Shown: one piece after another, positions 1-11,300 of the stretch
Layout of the letters: every line of letters begins with the position of its first letter
Position numbering within the stretch: position 1 is the stretch's first letter
Source: Lamellibrachia columna
Lineage: Eukaryota; Annelida; Polychaeta; Sabellida; Siboglinidae
Direction: 5' to 3'
DNA: 64,000 nucleotides
NCBI GenBank assembly: GCA_963662155.1
Contig: OY759274.1
Location: forward strand, 44,509,065 to 44,573,064
Made by a program: the position numbers and the translations under genes
The notes under the pieces: model-generated
What the model was told of the DNA's origin: nothing
Databases searched by the model: none
The model's input: only the letters and a program-made list of their open reading frames with translations

Positions 1-93
1 GTACCTGTGTGTGTACCTGTGTGTGTACCTGTGTGTGTGCCTGTGTGTGTGCCTGTGTGTGTGCCTGTGTGTGTGCCTGTGTGTGTGCGTGTG

Positions 94-161
<68 letters not shown>

Positions 162-236
162 GGTACATGTGTGTGTACATGTGTGTGTATATGTGTGTGT
201 ATATGTGTGTACATGTGTATTGGTACATGTGTGTAC
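1..236. repeat. (TG)n / TGTGTGTACC microsatellite
   Basis: Almost pure alternating TG with interspersed TACC, TGCC and TATA variants; continues off the left edge. Alternating purine-pyrimidine DNA of this kind can adopt Z-form. The apparent reading frames in it are meaningless. Confidence 0.97.
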
Positions 237-239
237 AAC

Positions 240-415
240 TGTTTAATTTTGTTAACCATGCTTCCCGTCCGTAGCTTCCTGGCATAGTCACCCATCTATT
301 GACAACTTTAATGTTGCATACCTATTTCGAGATTGCCTAGCTTTTTGATGCACCTATGAGCTCGGGTTTTTGAGGATTTAGGCATAATAGAAGTTTTGTA
401 GTTATTATTATTAAT
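240..415. repeat. dispersed short repeat, family R3 copy 1
   Basis: Shares an ordered set of motifs (CATCTATTGACAACTTTAAT, a GAGATTGCCTAGCTTTTTGA-like stretch, GAGCTCGGGTTTTTGAGGAT) with 6150-6300, 10490-10790 and 16685-16745. SINE-like in size, but no tRNA-type head is recognised. Confidence 0.6.
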
Positions 416-1385
416 ATTACACTTTGTATAGCAGCATGGTTAAGGCTGACTGGACCAAATTAATTTATGGTGGTTTCTAGTTATTTTCCAGCCGTCGGCA
501 ATGTCCTGTAACTGACTAGTATGTAACCATGTTCAGGTTACCAGAATCTGATGGTCTTACAAAGTCTCATTTAGTATTAATTAATTGACATCTTATTAGT
601 TACATGGCAAATTTGTGTCCTGGTACAAAGTAGTAGATATTGCTGTTGCATAGAAACAATTGTTGTGCTGTTGTGCACTTGATATATCATGCATGAAATT
701 AGGTTACACCATGTAAATTTGTAAGGTAAGGAAATACTATGGGTGAGACCGGCTAAAAAAAACTAAACAGTATAATCTGTTTCATGTAATTTGATATGTG
801 CTACTTATTATTTCATACCTGTTCTGTCAGATTGTTAATTGTGGATTTTGAAGAATGCCTAGTGAAATGTAATATGTGCACTAGGTCAGGCTGACTAGTG
901 TTACAGGCAGCAGCAGTGATCCTTAATTCAGCTGTTAGTGATTGTGTCAGTTTGGTAAACAAACAGCTACAGGTAATGTGTATACAAGGCTGAGAGTCAA
1001 AGAGACAGCAGGAATACTCTGGATGTGCCATTACGTTTCTCCCAGGTTCATTTATTCACTCTCAATATGTTTATTTATTCATCACCCAAAATCAATTTAG
1101 GTTAAAGATCTAAATTCGGTCTTCATATTTACTAGAAGTCTTATTTCCCCCTACACGGACTATATTTTCACAGTGGTTTGGAAAGAGATCATTTATGTAG
1201 TCCCCAGTGGCCGGTAAACATAAATGTAATTGTGCATCTCCCCTGGAACATTACTCTGACTTCAGCCATGAGTATTGACAGTTGACTTGCCGGTTGTTGC
1301 TCAGTTATAATCAATCAAGTAGTTGACCTTTCTCTTATCATTTATGCTTCAGTAACAGGATGGTAATGTTATTAAGTCAGCTGAA
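416..1385. other. AT-rich sequence without recognised content
   Basis: Stop-rich in all frames apart from a 72-codon minus-strand opening at 813-1031 of no recognisable character. No exon of FCHSD was found here. Confidence 0.5.
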
Positions 1386-1395
1386 TCCACTGGCA

Positions 1396-1682
1396 AGATG
1401 GTGACACATGGCAGTCTGTGTTAGCAGGTGGCTACAAGATGGTGCCACATGGCAGTCTGTGTTAGCAGGTGGCTACAAGATGGTGACACATGGCAGTCTG
1501 TGTTAGCAGGTGGCTACACGATGGTGACACATGGCAGTCTGTGTTAGCAGGTGGCTACAAGATGGTGACACATAGCAGTCTGTGTTAGCAGGTGGCTACA
1601 AGATGGTGACACATGGCAGTCTGTGTTAGCAGGTGGCTACAAGATGGTGACACATGGCAGTCTGTGTTAGCAGGTGGCTACA
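1396..1682. repeat. 41-bp minisatellite, 7 copies
   Basis: Unit contains GATGGTGACACATGGCAGTC and GTTAGCAGGTGGCTACAA. Copies differ by single bases. Confidence 0.95.
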
Positions 1683-1789
1683 GATCACTGTTTTCCCACT
1701 GAACCCAATGTTTAAAGTCAGGCAGGCAATTCCAAACTGTGTGAAAAGTTACGATTAGGTTTTAATAAAACCTCTACACTTTGATGTCT

Positions 1790-2805
1790 ATCATTCACCT
1801 GTAGTAGTGTTTGTGTCTTGTCATTCACCTGCTGTAGTGTTTGTGTCTTGTCATTCACCTGTAGTAGTGTTTGTGTCTTGTCATTCACCTGCTGTAGTGT
1901 TTGTGTCTTGTCATTCAACTGTAGTAGTGTTTGTATCTCGTCATTCACCGGCTGTAGCGTTTGTGTCTCGTCATTCACCTGTAGTAGTGTTTGTGTCTTG
2001 TCATTCACCTGTAGTAGTGTTTGTGTCTTGTCATTCTCCTACTGTAATGTTTGTGTCTTGTCATTCACCTCTAGTAGTGTTTGTGTCTCGACATTCACCT
2101 ACTGTAGTGTTTGTGTCTTGTCATTCACCTGCTGTATTGTTTGTGTCTTGTCATCCACCTGTAGTAGTGTTTGTGTCTTGTCATTCACCTGCTGTAGTGT
2201 TTGTCTTGTCATTCACCTGCTGTAGTGTTTGTGTCTTGTCATTCACCTGCTGTGGTGTTTGTGTCTTGTCATTCACCTGCTGTAATGTTTGTGTCTTGTC
2301 ATTCACCTGCTGTAGTGTTTGTGTCTTGTCATTCACCTACTGTAGTGTTTGTGTCTTGTCATTCACCTACTGTAGTGTTTGTGTCTTGTCATTCATCTGT
2401 AGTAGTGTTTGTGTCTTGTCATTCACCTGCTGTAGTGTTTGTGTCTTGTCATTCATCTGCTGTAGTGTTTGTGTCTTGTCATTCACCTGCTGTAGTGTTT
2501 GTGTCTTGTCATTCACCTACTGTAGTGTTTGTGTCTTGTCATTCACCTACTGTAGTGTTTGTGTCTTGTCATTCACCTGCTGTAGTGTTTGTGTCTTGTC
2601 ATTCACCTACTGTAGTGTTTGTGTCTTGTCATTCATCTGTAGTAGTGTTTGTGTCTTGTCATTCACCTGCTGTAGTGTTTGTGTCTTGTCATTCATCTGC
2701 TGTAGTGTTTGTGTCTTGTCATTCACCTGCTGTAGTGTTTGTGTCTTGTCATTCACCTACTGTAGTGTTTGTGTCTTGTCATTCACCTACTGTAGTGTTT
2801 TCATC
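1790..2805. repeat. 30-bp minisatellite, about 34 copies, with 8-unit higher-order duplication
   Basis: Unit contains GTTTGTGTCTTGTCATTCAC. The unit is a multiple of three and stop-poor, which makes long spurious frames (VFVSCHSPAV). The eight-unit block from about 2391 is repeated from 2631 (period 240 bp). Confidence 0.97.
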
Positions 2806-2809
2806 AAAT

Positions 2810-3370
2810 CCTCCAATTTTTTTGGGAGAAAATCAACATGGAAGATGCCCCCAGTCATTTGTCGCCCAAACTAAGCCTAACATTATTCAATAGTTTGTCT
2901 GATAATTCCACGTCTAGCACATCATTGTGGATACATGATAGGTTAGAATTTTCACGAAATGGTTCTAAACCTAGATGAATGAATAATTGAAATGCACAGG
3001 CAGCTTTAAATGCTAAGTTGATATGCCAAGGAACACATACATGTGTGATATGTGTTTCACCATCATTAAATGTGGACTTTTGACCTCGGTTGACCCCGGG
3101 TGTCCCTGAGAACTTTTCTGGGAAGTGTTTTATCCAGTCTCCACACCAGGGATGATGGTGATGATGGATGTCGTCGTGGCAACGGATAATAAGGATGTAT
3201 TTGGAGCATCTCAGTCATTCAGTGAGGAGTAATTGTCACCAATGTGCGTAATTAATGACGTTTTCAAGGCAGAAATGTCACATGTACATGCTCTGAAACA
3301 GGTCATACAGGAATACTAATACTTTTATTTCAGGTTAAAAAGAACACACACAAACATATACATATACATA

Positions 3371-3430
<60 letters not shown>

Positions 3431-4690
3431 AATATGCATTAATATATAATATAAGTGAAGTGAAAATATATGTTAAAATATAAAAAGGTTTAAAATATAA
3501 ATATGTTAAACATGTAAATAAGTTGAAGTGTAAATTAGTAAAAAATTTGTTGTATAATCATATATAAATAAGATATCAAATCATCTATATTCAAAGTGCT
3601 CTTTCCCATCTAAACTACGAGTCTATTAACAACAGTACAATTGCTGACAATTTTATCAAATCACAAACCATAATCATTCTTGCACAATAGGGCATCAAAG
3701 TTATCTATGGAATTGTTAACACACATAATACTGGGCTGTTCCATTGGTTGTATCCCAAAATCAAGAGGTGCTTAGACTGAGGTCATGTTTTGAGTGCTTA
3801 GACCGAGGTCATGTTTTGGTTCCTCCGCTGTTGACCAGACAGTTGCACTGATTTTAAGGAAAGTATCAAGAAAATGTGAAACTATAAAGTAAAATTTGTT
3901 GGTTTGTTTTTTATTTCAGGTCAGTTTTGTTTTAATAAATTGTAGTATAAATCTACTAATCATTGTTATGAGGAAATCACTGTTAGTAATAGTAATGGAT
4001 GGTTTTTGACAAGAAGCTGTGGGTCAAATAAACTCAATTAAAACAATACTTGTTATTTTCAACTTTGTGATTTCTTAGTGAGTTGTCAACTTGAGTAAAG
4101 TGATTGTGGAGATTAAGTAAAAGTGCCATACACCACTGAGTTGCCCCAGATTAAAGCAGAAGGTAGCCGGCTGATGGTGCCCAGGCCTGGGAAACTAAAC
4201 TGCCTTTGACATCAAGGATCACAAGACAGACCCTGGAGAAATGACCCTGGAGAAATGACCCTGGAGAAGGCTGGTCAAATGTTATGAAGGGCATAGGTAG
4301 TAAACAGCTGGTCATTTCTGTTCCTAGCCAAAGGGGTATTTTGGAGAACTACAGGGAGGGGGTGCTGTGAACCCTTGTGGGGAGGTTGGTAGGGAGGGGT
4401 CTTACCAAAGTAGTTATTTCTATGTCTGCCAAAGTGTGTCAGTCTTATACATCTCCAGGCAAATGTGTCTTGACACTAAAAATACTAAGATATGGATAAA
4501 GTGCACAACTTGTGCATGATATGGATCAGAAATAACATGAATGGAACATGTGTTTACGTTGCCAGATACAGCAAGCTTCGGGGGTGTTTTGTCCACTCAG
4601 GAAGTCATGTTATTGTGCCAGAATGCATGTTTGCAGCACAGGATTGCTGATTGTCTAGACAGGTCAATAGTTTGGTTGTTAGTTTTATGT
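2810..4690. other. AT-rich non-coding DNA
   Basis: Apart from the (TA)n run, no exon, transposon end or family repeat was recognised. Two copies of a 'GAGTGCTTAGACCGAGGTCA'-type stretch occur at 3763-3815, and a GACCCTGGAGAAAT triplet at about 4228-4268. Confidence 0.5.
3361..3428. repeat. (TA)n microsatellite
   Basis: About 30 TA dinucleotides with flanking TATATTTA variants. Confidence 0.97.
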
Positions 4691-4699
4691 TGGGAAAAG

Positions 4700-5215
4700 G
4701 TGTACTTAAAGGTGCTTAATCAATTTGATTATTTGCTAGTCTCATTTCAAATTAATTTAGCGAAAAACCGAACTTACCTAGTATCCACTGCAACATGCTA
4801 GCTCATTTGTGCAACTGTTGTATGTAGTTTTTTTGTGAAATCATCAGACAAACTGTTAAATTAGATAATGCTTGTTCAAGCATTAAGTGAAGTGAAAATC
4901 GAAATGCTGAAAAATCACGATTTTCTTCCTTGGTGAATTTTTTTAACTTTGTCATGTGATCAGCGAGAGGATGGAAGTAATGCCCATGATCAGCATTGAC
5001 CCACACAGTGTTTACCATTTTGGATATCCACTATTTTGATCCTTACCAGATCTAACGATTAAAGTCAATTGTTTCGATGATTTGAACAAAAATATGTATT
5101 TTTTTTATTAAATTGACTGCAGATTTTACATAAACTATTCACACACAACATATTTGGACACCAATGAACTGGATTTGTGATAGGCTAAATCAGTTGAGGA
5201 AGTGGTTTTAAAAGT
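4700..5215 (+). repeat. dispersed repeat family R1, copy 1
   Basis: Begins near GGTGCTTAATCAATTTGATT, then AACATGCTAGCTCATTTGTG, GAAATCATCAGACAAACTGT, TTTGTCATGTGATCAGCGAG, TTTTGGATATCCACTATTTT and GATAGGCTAAATCAGTTGAG. The same ordered motifs recur five more times in the window. No terminal inverted repeats, tRNA head or coding capacity seen. Confidence 0.8.
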
Positions 5216-6149
5216 TGTGAATAAAAGTATTGCATTATTCTGGTTACTAAATGCGAAACACTGTGCACAGTCTATGCCGCTGTACAACATTACTGGTTCT
5301 TGATCCCACTCGACTTTTTGGTAGGAATTCTTCCAGTTGTTTCTTCCTTCATCTTTCAACATTGTTCTTGTTTTCATTAGCATCTTCATCATCATAATAT
5401 ACATCATAATGTACATCATAATGTACATCATAATGTACATGCTTGGTCAATGTTTTCACCACTAAGTACTAAGGTCCTCCGTTGTATGAATGAGAACAGA
5501 ATACAGCAACAACATCGCTGATTTCTTCCCAGAGAAGTTGAAACTGTCTTCCACTGCCGGTAGTGCCAGAGCTGAAGTGTGCAATCCATTTCAGTGGCAC
5601 ATTATAAAGGATCTGCTTTACTAGACATTTAACATAAAACATAATTATAGTGATATATCATGGCTAGTACCTGCTTCTAAAACACATACCTGTTTATGTA
5701 AAGACCACTTAAAGCAGACAGGAGCTGTGCACTGGTGGCAGTGGTACTGATAAGGGATCACATTGCATACAGCCAGTGTCATCATCTCAGATAGATACAG
5801 TCATTATTGCCCAAGTTTATTACATAAAAGGGCAGTGCAGAACATGTCATTGGGATTAATAAATTAATATAGTCTTGGCATATCCAATGGCAAGCACTTC
5901 CAATTTTATGTGCGAATGCTTTGCCACATTTGGTAGAAAGATAGCAACTTAATCGAACCTTTAATTTGATAAATGATATCACTGTTGGCTTTGAAAACTG
6001 ACCAATGCACTAGTCCATGTTCCTGAGTAACATGAGTTCCCAGGCACATGGACAGTCATAGACCTGTTGCCATCTGAGACGATGACACCGGTCTCACTCA
6101 TAAATATTCGTGTTTGAACAGTGATATATATATATATATATATCATCTG

Positions 6150-6300
6150 AAGACTCCTTTTAAACTGTGATTACCTCCCTGGCTCCCTAGTTCCCTGGCT
6201 CCCTGGCTCCGTTTTATGTTGATGCGCATCTGAGATTGAGTTTCCGGGGGTCTAGGCGCAATAGAGGCTTTCTTCTGACTATTGCTATTATATTGCATCT
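6150..6300. repeat. dispersed short repeat, family R3 copy 2
   Basis: TGTGATTACCTCCCTGGCTC head with three CCCTGGCTC-type units, then GATGCGCATCTGAGATTGAG and GGTCTAGGCGCAATAGAGGC, matching the copy at 10490-10790. Confidence 0.55.
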
Positions 6301-6923
6301 CCAATAGCATCGTGACATGAACACCCGTCCTATTTATACCAAGCATGTCTAGGGACAGACTGTGAGCTAGCATTGCTGAGAGAGAGAGAAAATATTCTTC
6401 TTCTATAACAACTCTGTGTGTTAGTCACATACAATGTGACTGGAGTATTATTGAGCTTGGTACATTCCCACCATTGGTGGGTTTGAGATAGAGTCCTCCA
6501 CTCTGTCAGTCCACGACAGGTTTCACAGGTTGCCCATGTGTGGGATGTTTCATTGGCATAGGTTCCAGGTAGAAAGGACCTAGAGATCTTTGTCAAATCT
6601 GATAGACATATTTCCAATGTCCTTCCCATGTGCCTGGTGCTAGTCAAATCTGTACATAGTACCTAATTAAACGAAACAGCAGTGCTCTGCTATAGTGCCA
6701 GCCAGGTTGGTGTCCTAGTGCAGATGCCTGGTTGAGTTAAGATCTTATAAGGGTGACATGACCACACATGGAGCCAGGGACCAAGGCTGATTGTCTACAC
6801 AGACATCTGTGAGCAGTTGACATGTAGAGCAAGAGGCACCACACAGGGCTGTCTTCTAGTCAAGTAGGTCGCTCATGCTTACAGTAGAACAACTTCTGAA
6901 AATTAACTGTTCTGTCCGTCCAT

Positions 6924-6980
6924 CCCTCCCTCCCTCCCTCCCTCCCTCCCTCCCTCCCTCCCTCCCTCCCTCCCTCCCTC
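6924..6980. repeat. (CCCT)n microsatellite
   Basis: About 14 perfect tetranucleotides on a pyrimidine-only strand. Confidence 0.97.
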
Positions 6981-7565
6981 TGTCGGTCTGTCCGTCCATC
7001 TCACTGTCATGTTCTGCAGGATGTCCACTTACTCACATTTCACAAACTGACCTTATTTTCATCCATAGGGAAAGAAATTGATACTTACAGTGACATTACA
7101 GTAATGGTCATAATTATCTGTACCCGGATATATAAGGGGAACAAGTTCACTGGGTGATCTAACTAGGTATGGATGTGGGGCCTTAACTGATGACTTGTCA
7201 GACTCCTTGTGGAAGCAACAGGCAAGGCAGTTTCCTGTAGCTCTGGAGGTCCGACCACAATTACACTCCTCTTGTGGTTCATTCTCCACAAGTTGTCTGG
7301 GTACCAACAAGTCATTCTGTCTGTTAGTATTAGCAGTAAAACAGTGCAACAGTTTGATGACAAATATGCTTAAAATGTTAGTGCTTCCTCACTGTACATT
7401 GGAAATGTGTATATAAAAAATGTCTCGTAATTTGTTTTGTAAAAATGACCAATAAACACATAAGTTTGCCAGGACTTAGCATTAGGGTAATAAGGTTAAC
7501 AGCATTGCATAACTGAACCCACTGACTCGAGGTGAGAGTTTCGCCTGTTTCCAGATTATGTGGAA

Positions 7566-7912
7566 GACATCAGCATGGTTCCAGTGGTTGCCTGCTTGCC
7601 TGCCTCTAGACATCAGTATGGTTCCAGTGGTTGCCTGCTTGCCTGCCTCTAGATAGACATCAGTATGGTTCCAGTGGTTGCCTGCTTGCCTGCCTCTAGA
7701 TAGACATCAGTATGGTTCCAGTGGTTGCCTGCTTGCCTGCCTCTAGATAGACATCAGTATGGTTCCAGTGGTTGCCTGCTTGCCTGCCTCTAGATAGACA
7801 TCAGTATGATTCCAGTGGTTGCCTGATTGCCTGCCTCTAGATAGACATCAGTATGGTTCCAGTGGTTGCCTGCTTGCCTGCCTCTAGATAGACATCAGTA
7901 TGGTTCCAGTGG
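7566..7912. repeat. 47-bp minisatellite, about 7.5 copies
   Basis: Unit contains GTTGCCTGCTTGCCTGCCTC and TAGACATCAGTATGGTTCC. The first unit lacks the ATAG tetranucleotide. Ends about 320 bp before the first visible FCHSD exon. Confidence 0.95.
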
Positions 7913-8228
7913 TCATCGTTGCATTTGCATCTTGCTATGTCTAAAATGTGCCGTTTGTGCATCAGACATCCACATTGTCCATGTTGAGTTCTGATGCGGT
8001 TGATGGTGGTCCACTGGCTCAAGAGAAACTCAAATCCGGGAGCACCAATTGTAGGATCCAGGACAAGATTCTTGTGTCTCTCGTCTCCACCCGTCTTTTT
8101 CTCTCTACGATGTTAGTTTCAAGAAGGGAGGCTGCTTTGGTCCAGAACGTATTTTACCATTGAATATTTATGATCATTGAGTGCATTTGGTAGCGTTTCT
8201 GTTCACCTTGCTGTATTTCTATTTGCAG

Positions 8229-8314
8229 AACATGTGCAAGCTGACTCAGCAGTTTCACACCAAGCGACAATTCCCGTCGTCGTCACAGCTGCCGTGCGAT
8301 GATGACAAAGACAA
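8229..8314 (+). CDS. FCHSD2: FCHSD exon a (F-BAR, first exon visible)
   Basis: Acceptor TATTTGCAG, donor ACAA/GTAAGT. Begins [15 protein letters not shown], matching the family segment around 'MQKLASQYLKRDW' in F-BAR helix 2, and ends in an acidic DDDKDK loop. It opens in phase 0 and leaves two bases. The reading frame continues from an upstream exon that is not seen, so the ATG at 8232 is internal and not a start. Confidence 0.85.
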
Positions 8315-11300
8315 GTAAGTATTATGGGCTAGCGTGGTAAAATAATAAATTTAGAATAGTCACACAATGTCATGTTAGATAGATTTTTGTTGCTATTATT
8401 TTGTAAATATGCAGTCAGTTTATGTAATTATTTGGGTTGCGTGAAAAAGTTCAAAAGTTTGTTTAAAAATAAATTATCACCCACTAAGATTGTCAATTAT
8501 AATAACTGAGCTTTTTTATGTTGCCTGTTAATAAAATAATTTGGCAATTAATTTTTACTGAAAGACATGGGTAAACATAGTAATTTTGTAGACTTTAGAA
8601 AAAGTGCTGTTATGATATAATCTAAAGTTAGTACCTACAAGTGTGAATCTCCAGTCTGTGGCTAACTAGTGATGGTTGGAAATAGTGAGTTTACAAAAAA
8701 AATTATGTGTAGCAATAATGTTTGTCTTACATGTGCTAAAAATTTAATAAAAAGTTATTTTTGTCATCAACAATTTCGCCACATGCAGATTGAAGTTAAA
8801 TCTAATAGCTGTAAAATAATCCAGCTATAGAATATGGCAATTGTTTTGGAGGAATTTTGGAGTGAATTTTCAAATTGAATATGGCAAATCTGATGCAGCT
8901 TTTCACCATCCACTACTGGTCACTATGAGTGTGTTGAGAACTATATAAACTATATATTACCAGTGGTCACCATTTCTCTTTCATGTATAATTAGTCTTAT
9001 TTCACACCTACAATTCACCTTGTAACCTTAACCTTCACCTTTGACCCACCACAGGAACACAGCGGGGAGGTAGGTCAATGAATGCTCCCTTGGGGGCATT
9101 GCTTAAGTTACGGGATTATGCTTTTGATTTTCCTCATTCATTGTATTGTTTATTGAGACACTCAGGTTTGCCAGTCTCTTGTATTCTTATAACCTCTTAT
9201 TTTGAGAGTATAAGAATTCCAACTTAGTTTCATGTGTGGCGCATTTTTATAAAAGTTAACAGCAGCATTTGGTAGCTCCGGTCACGACAGTGCAGTGGGG
9301 CGACACTAGCTATCACCAGAGGGCACTACTTGCAGCTTGCCATTGGCACATTTGGTGTATTACTAACAAATTGTGTTTTAGTTGACTTGCAAAACCTCAG
9401 TTATTTATCACCAAAATAAATTTGTCATCTCATAAAATATAAATTAATAACTGCTCACTCACTGGGATTGTCATATGAACAATGAAATATACATACCTTG
9501 TATTATGATCTAGATATGTTTGCCATTGTCATAGATCTGCTGTTGTTACTAGTTTACGTGTATAATAAATTATTGTTCAGAAATACAGTGGTATTGCTGT
9601 GTCAGTATTAAGAATGGTTGTTGTAAGTAAGTCGTTTTGAAATCTGGTAGTTAGATAATAAGCATCTAGTGTTACTCTTGTTGGTGTACAATAATAATTA
9701 GTGTTAGTTATGTAGTTTTGTTGTCATGTTAAACTAACTTGTTTACTGAAACAAAAGAACTTCTCAATTATTCATGATAAATGTAAGAAAAAATATTCTG
9801 ACCATTTTGAGTTTAATGGATTCAGCTTGCCATAAGTTTAATGGATTCAGCTTGCCATAAGTTTAATGGATTCAGCTTGCCATAAGTTTAATGGATTCAG
9901 CTTGCCATAAGGCACTTCCATGTAAATAACTAACATGTTTACATTCACTGGCGACACTTCTGCAAGAAAGCATAGACACCTTTGATCATCTACTTATGAT
10001 CTACTTCCTTTCCAAAAGTAGAAACAATTATTGGTAAACTAAAAATGCTTTCTCGCTTGCTGCACCAACTATTTGGAATTCACCCCCTCTTAGGGTTAGA
10101 ATTCATTCCCTCTTAGGGTTGGAATTCACCCCCTCTTAGGGTTAGAATTCACTCCCTCTTAGGGTTGGAATTCACCCCCTCTTAGGGTTAGAATTCGCTC
10201 CCTCTTAGGGTTAGAATTCACCCCATCTTAGGGTTAGAATTCACTCCCCCTTAGGGTTGGAATTCACCCCCTCTTATGGTTAGAATTCACTCCCTCTTAG
10301 GGTTAGAATTCAACCCCTCTTAGGGTTAGAATTCACCCCCTCTTAGGGTTAGAAGTCACTCCCTCTTAGGATTAGAATTCACCCCCTGTTAAGGTTAGAA
10401 TTCACTCCCTCTTAGGGTTAGAATTCACTCCCTCTTAGGGTTAGAATTCACTCCCTCTTAGGGTTAGGTCAGTAGGAAATAAAAAAAATTAGTCTTTTCT
10501 GTGATTATCTCCTTGGCCCCCCGACATGTTCATTATCTCCTTGGCCCCCCGACATGTTCATTATCTCCTTGGCCCCCCGACATGTTCATTATCTCCTTGG
10601 CCCCCCGACATGTTCATTATCTCCTTGGCCCCCCGACATGTTCATTATCTCCTTGGCCCCCCGACATGTTCATCTATCTGTTGACAATTTTTTTTATTGT
10701 AAACCAATTTTGAGATTTTCTAACTTTTGTTTTGGGCTCGGATTTCTGAGGATTTTGGTGCGATAGCAGTTTTCTTGTTGTTGTCATCTGACCTGTCAAT
10801 CTACAGTTTGTGGGTTAGAGTTATTATCATCTGACCTGTCAATCTACAGTTTGTGGGTTAGAGTTATTATCATCTGACCTGTCAATCTACAGTTTGTGGG
10901 TTAGAGTTATTATCATCTGACCTGTCAATCTACAGTTTGTGGGTTAGAGTTATTATCATCTGACCTGTCAATCTACAGTTTGTGGGTTAGAGTTATTATC
11001 ATCTGACCTGTCAATCTACAGTTTGTGGGTTAGAGTTATTATCATCTGACCTGTCAATCTACAGTTTGTGGGTTAGAGTTATTATCATCTGACCTGTCAA
11101 TCTACAGTTTGTGGGTTAGAGTTATTATCATCTGACCTGTCAATCTACAGTTTGTGGGTTAGAGTTATTATCATCTGACCTGTCAATCTAAAGTTTGTGG
11201 GTTAGAGTTATTATCATCTGACCTGTCAATCTACAGTTTTTGGGTTAGAGTTATTATCATCTGACCTGTCAATCTACAGTTTGTGGGTTAGAGTTATTAT

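Larger units (their letters stand above)
5216..7550. other. non-coding DNA with small simple repeats
   Basis: Includes a 13-bp GTACATCATAAT repeat (5396-5440), a (TA)n at 6123-6142 and an R3 copy (6150-6300). Minus-strand openings at 6143-6647 have no recognisable product. Confidence 0.45.

Noticed and set aside
1807..2893. Repeat-protein frames of 230-355 codons
   Set aside because: Frames arise because the 30-bp unit is a multiple of three; three overlapping frames are open at once and there is no codon bias or splice context.
4541..4801. 86-codon plus-strand ORF upstream of FCHSD as a missing N-terminal exon
   Set aside because: Sequence shows no F-BAR similarity, and its 3' part runs into repeat R1.
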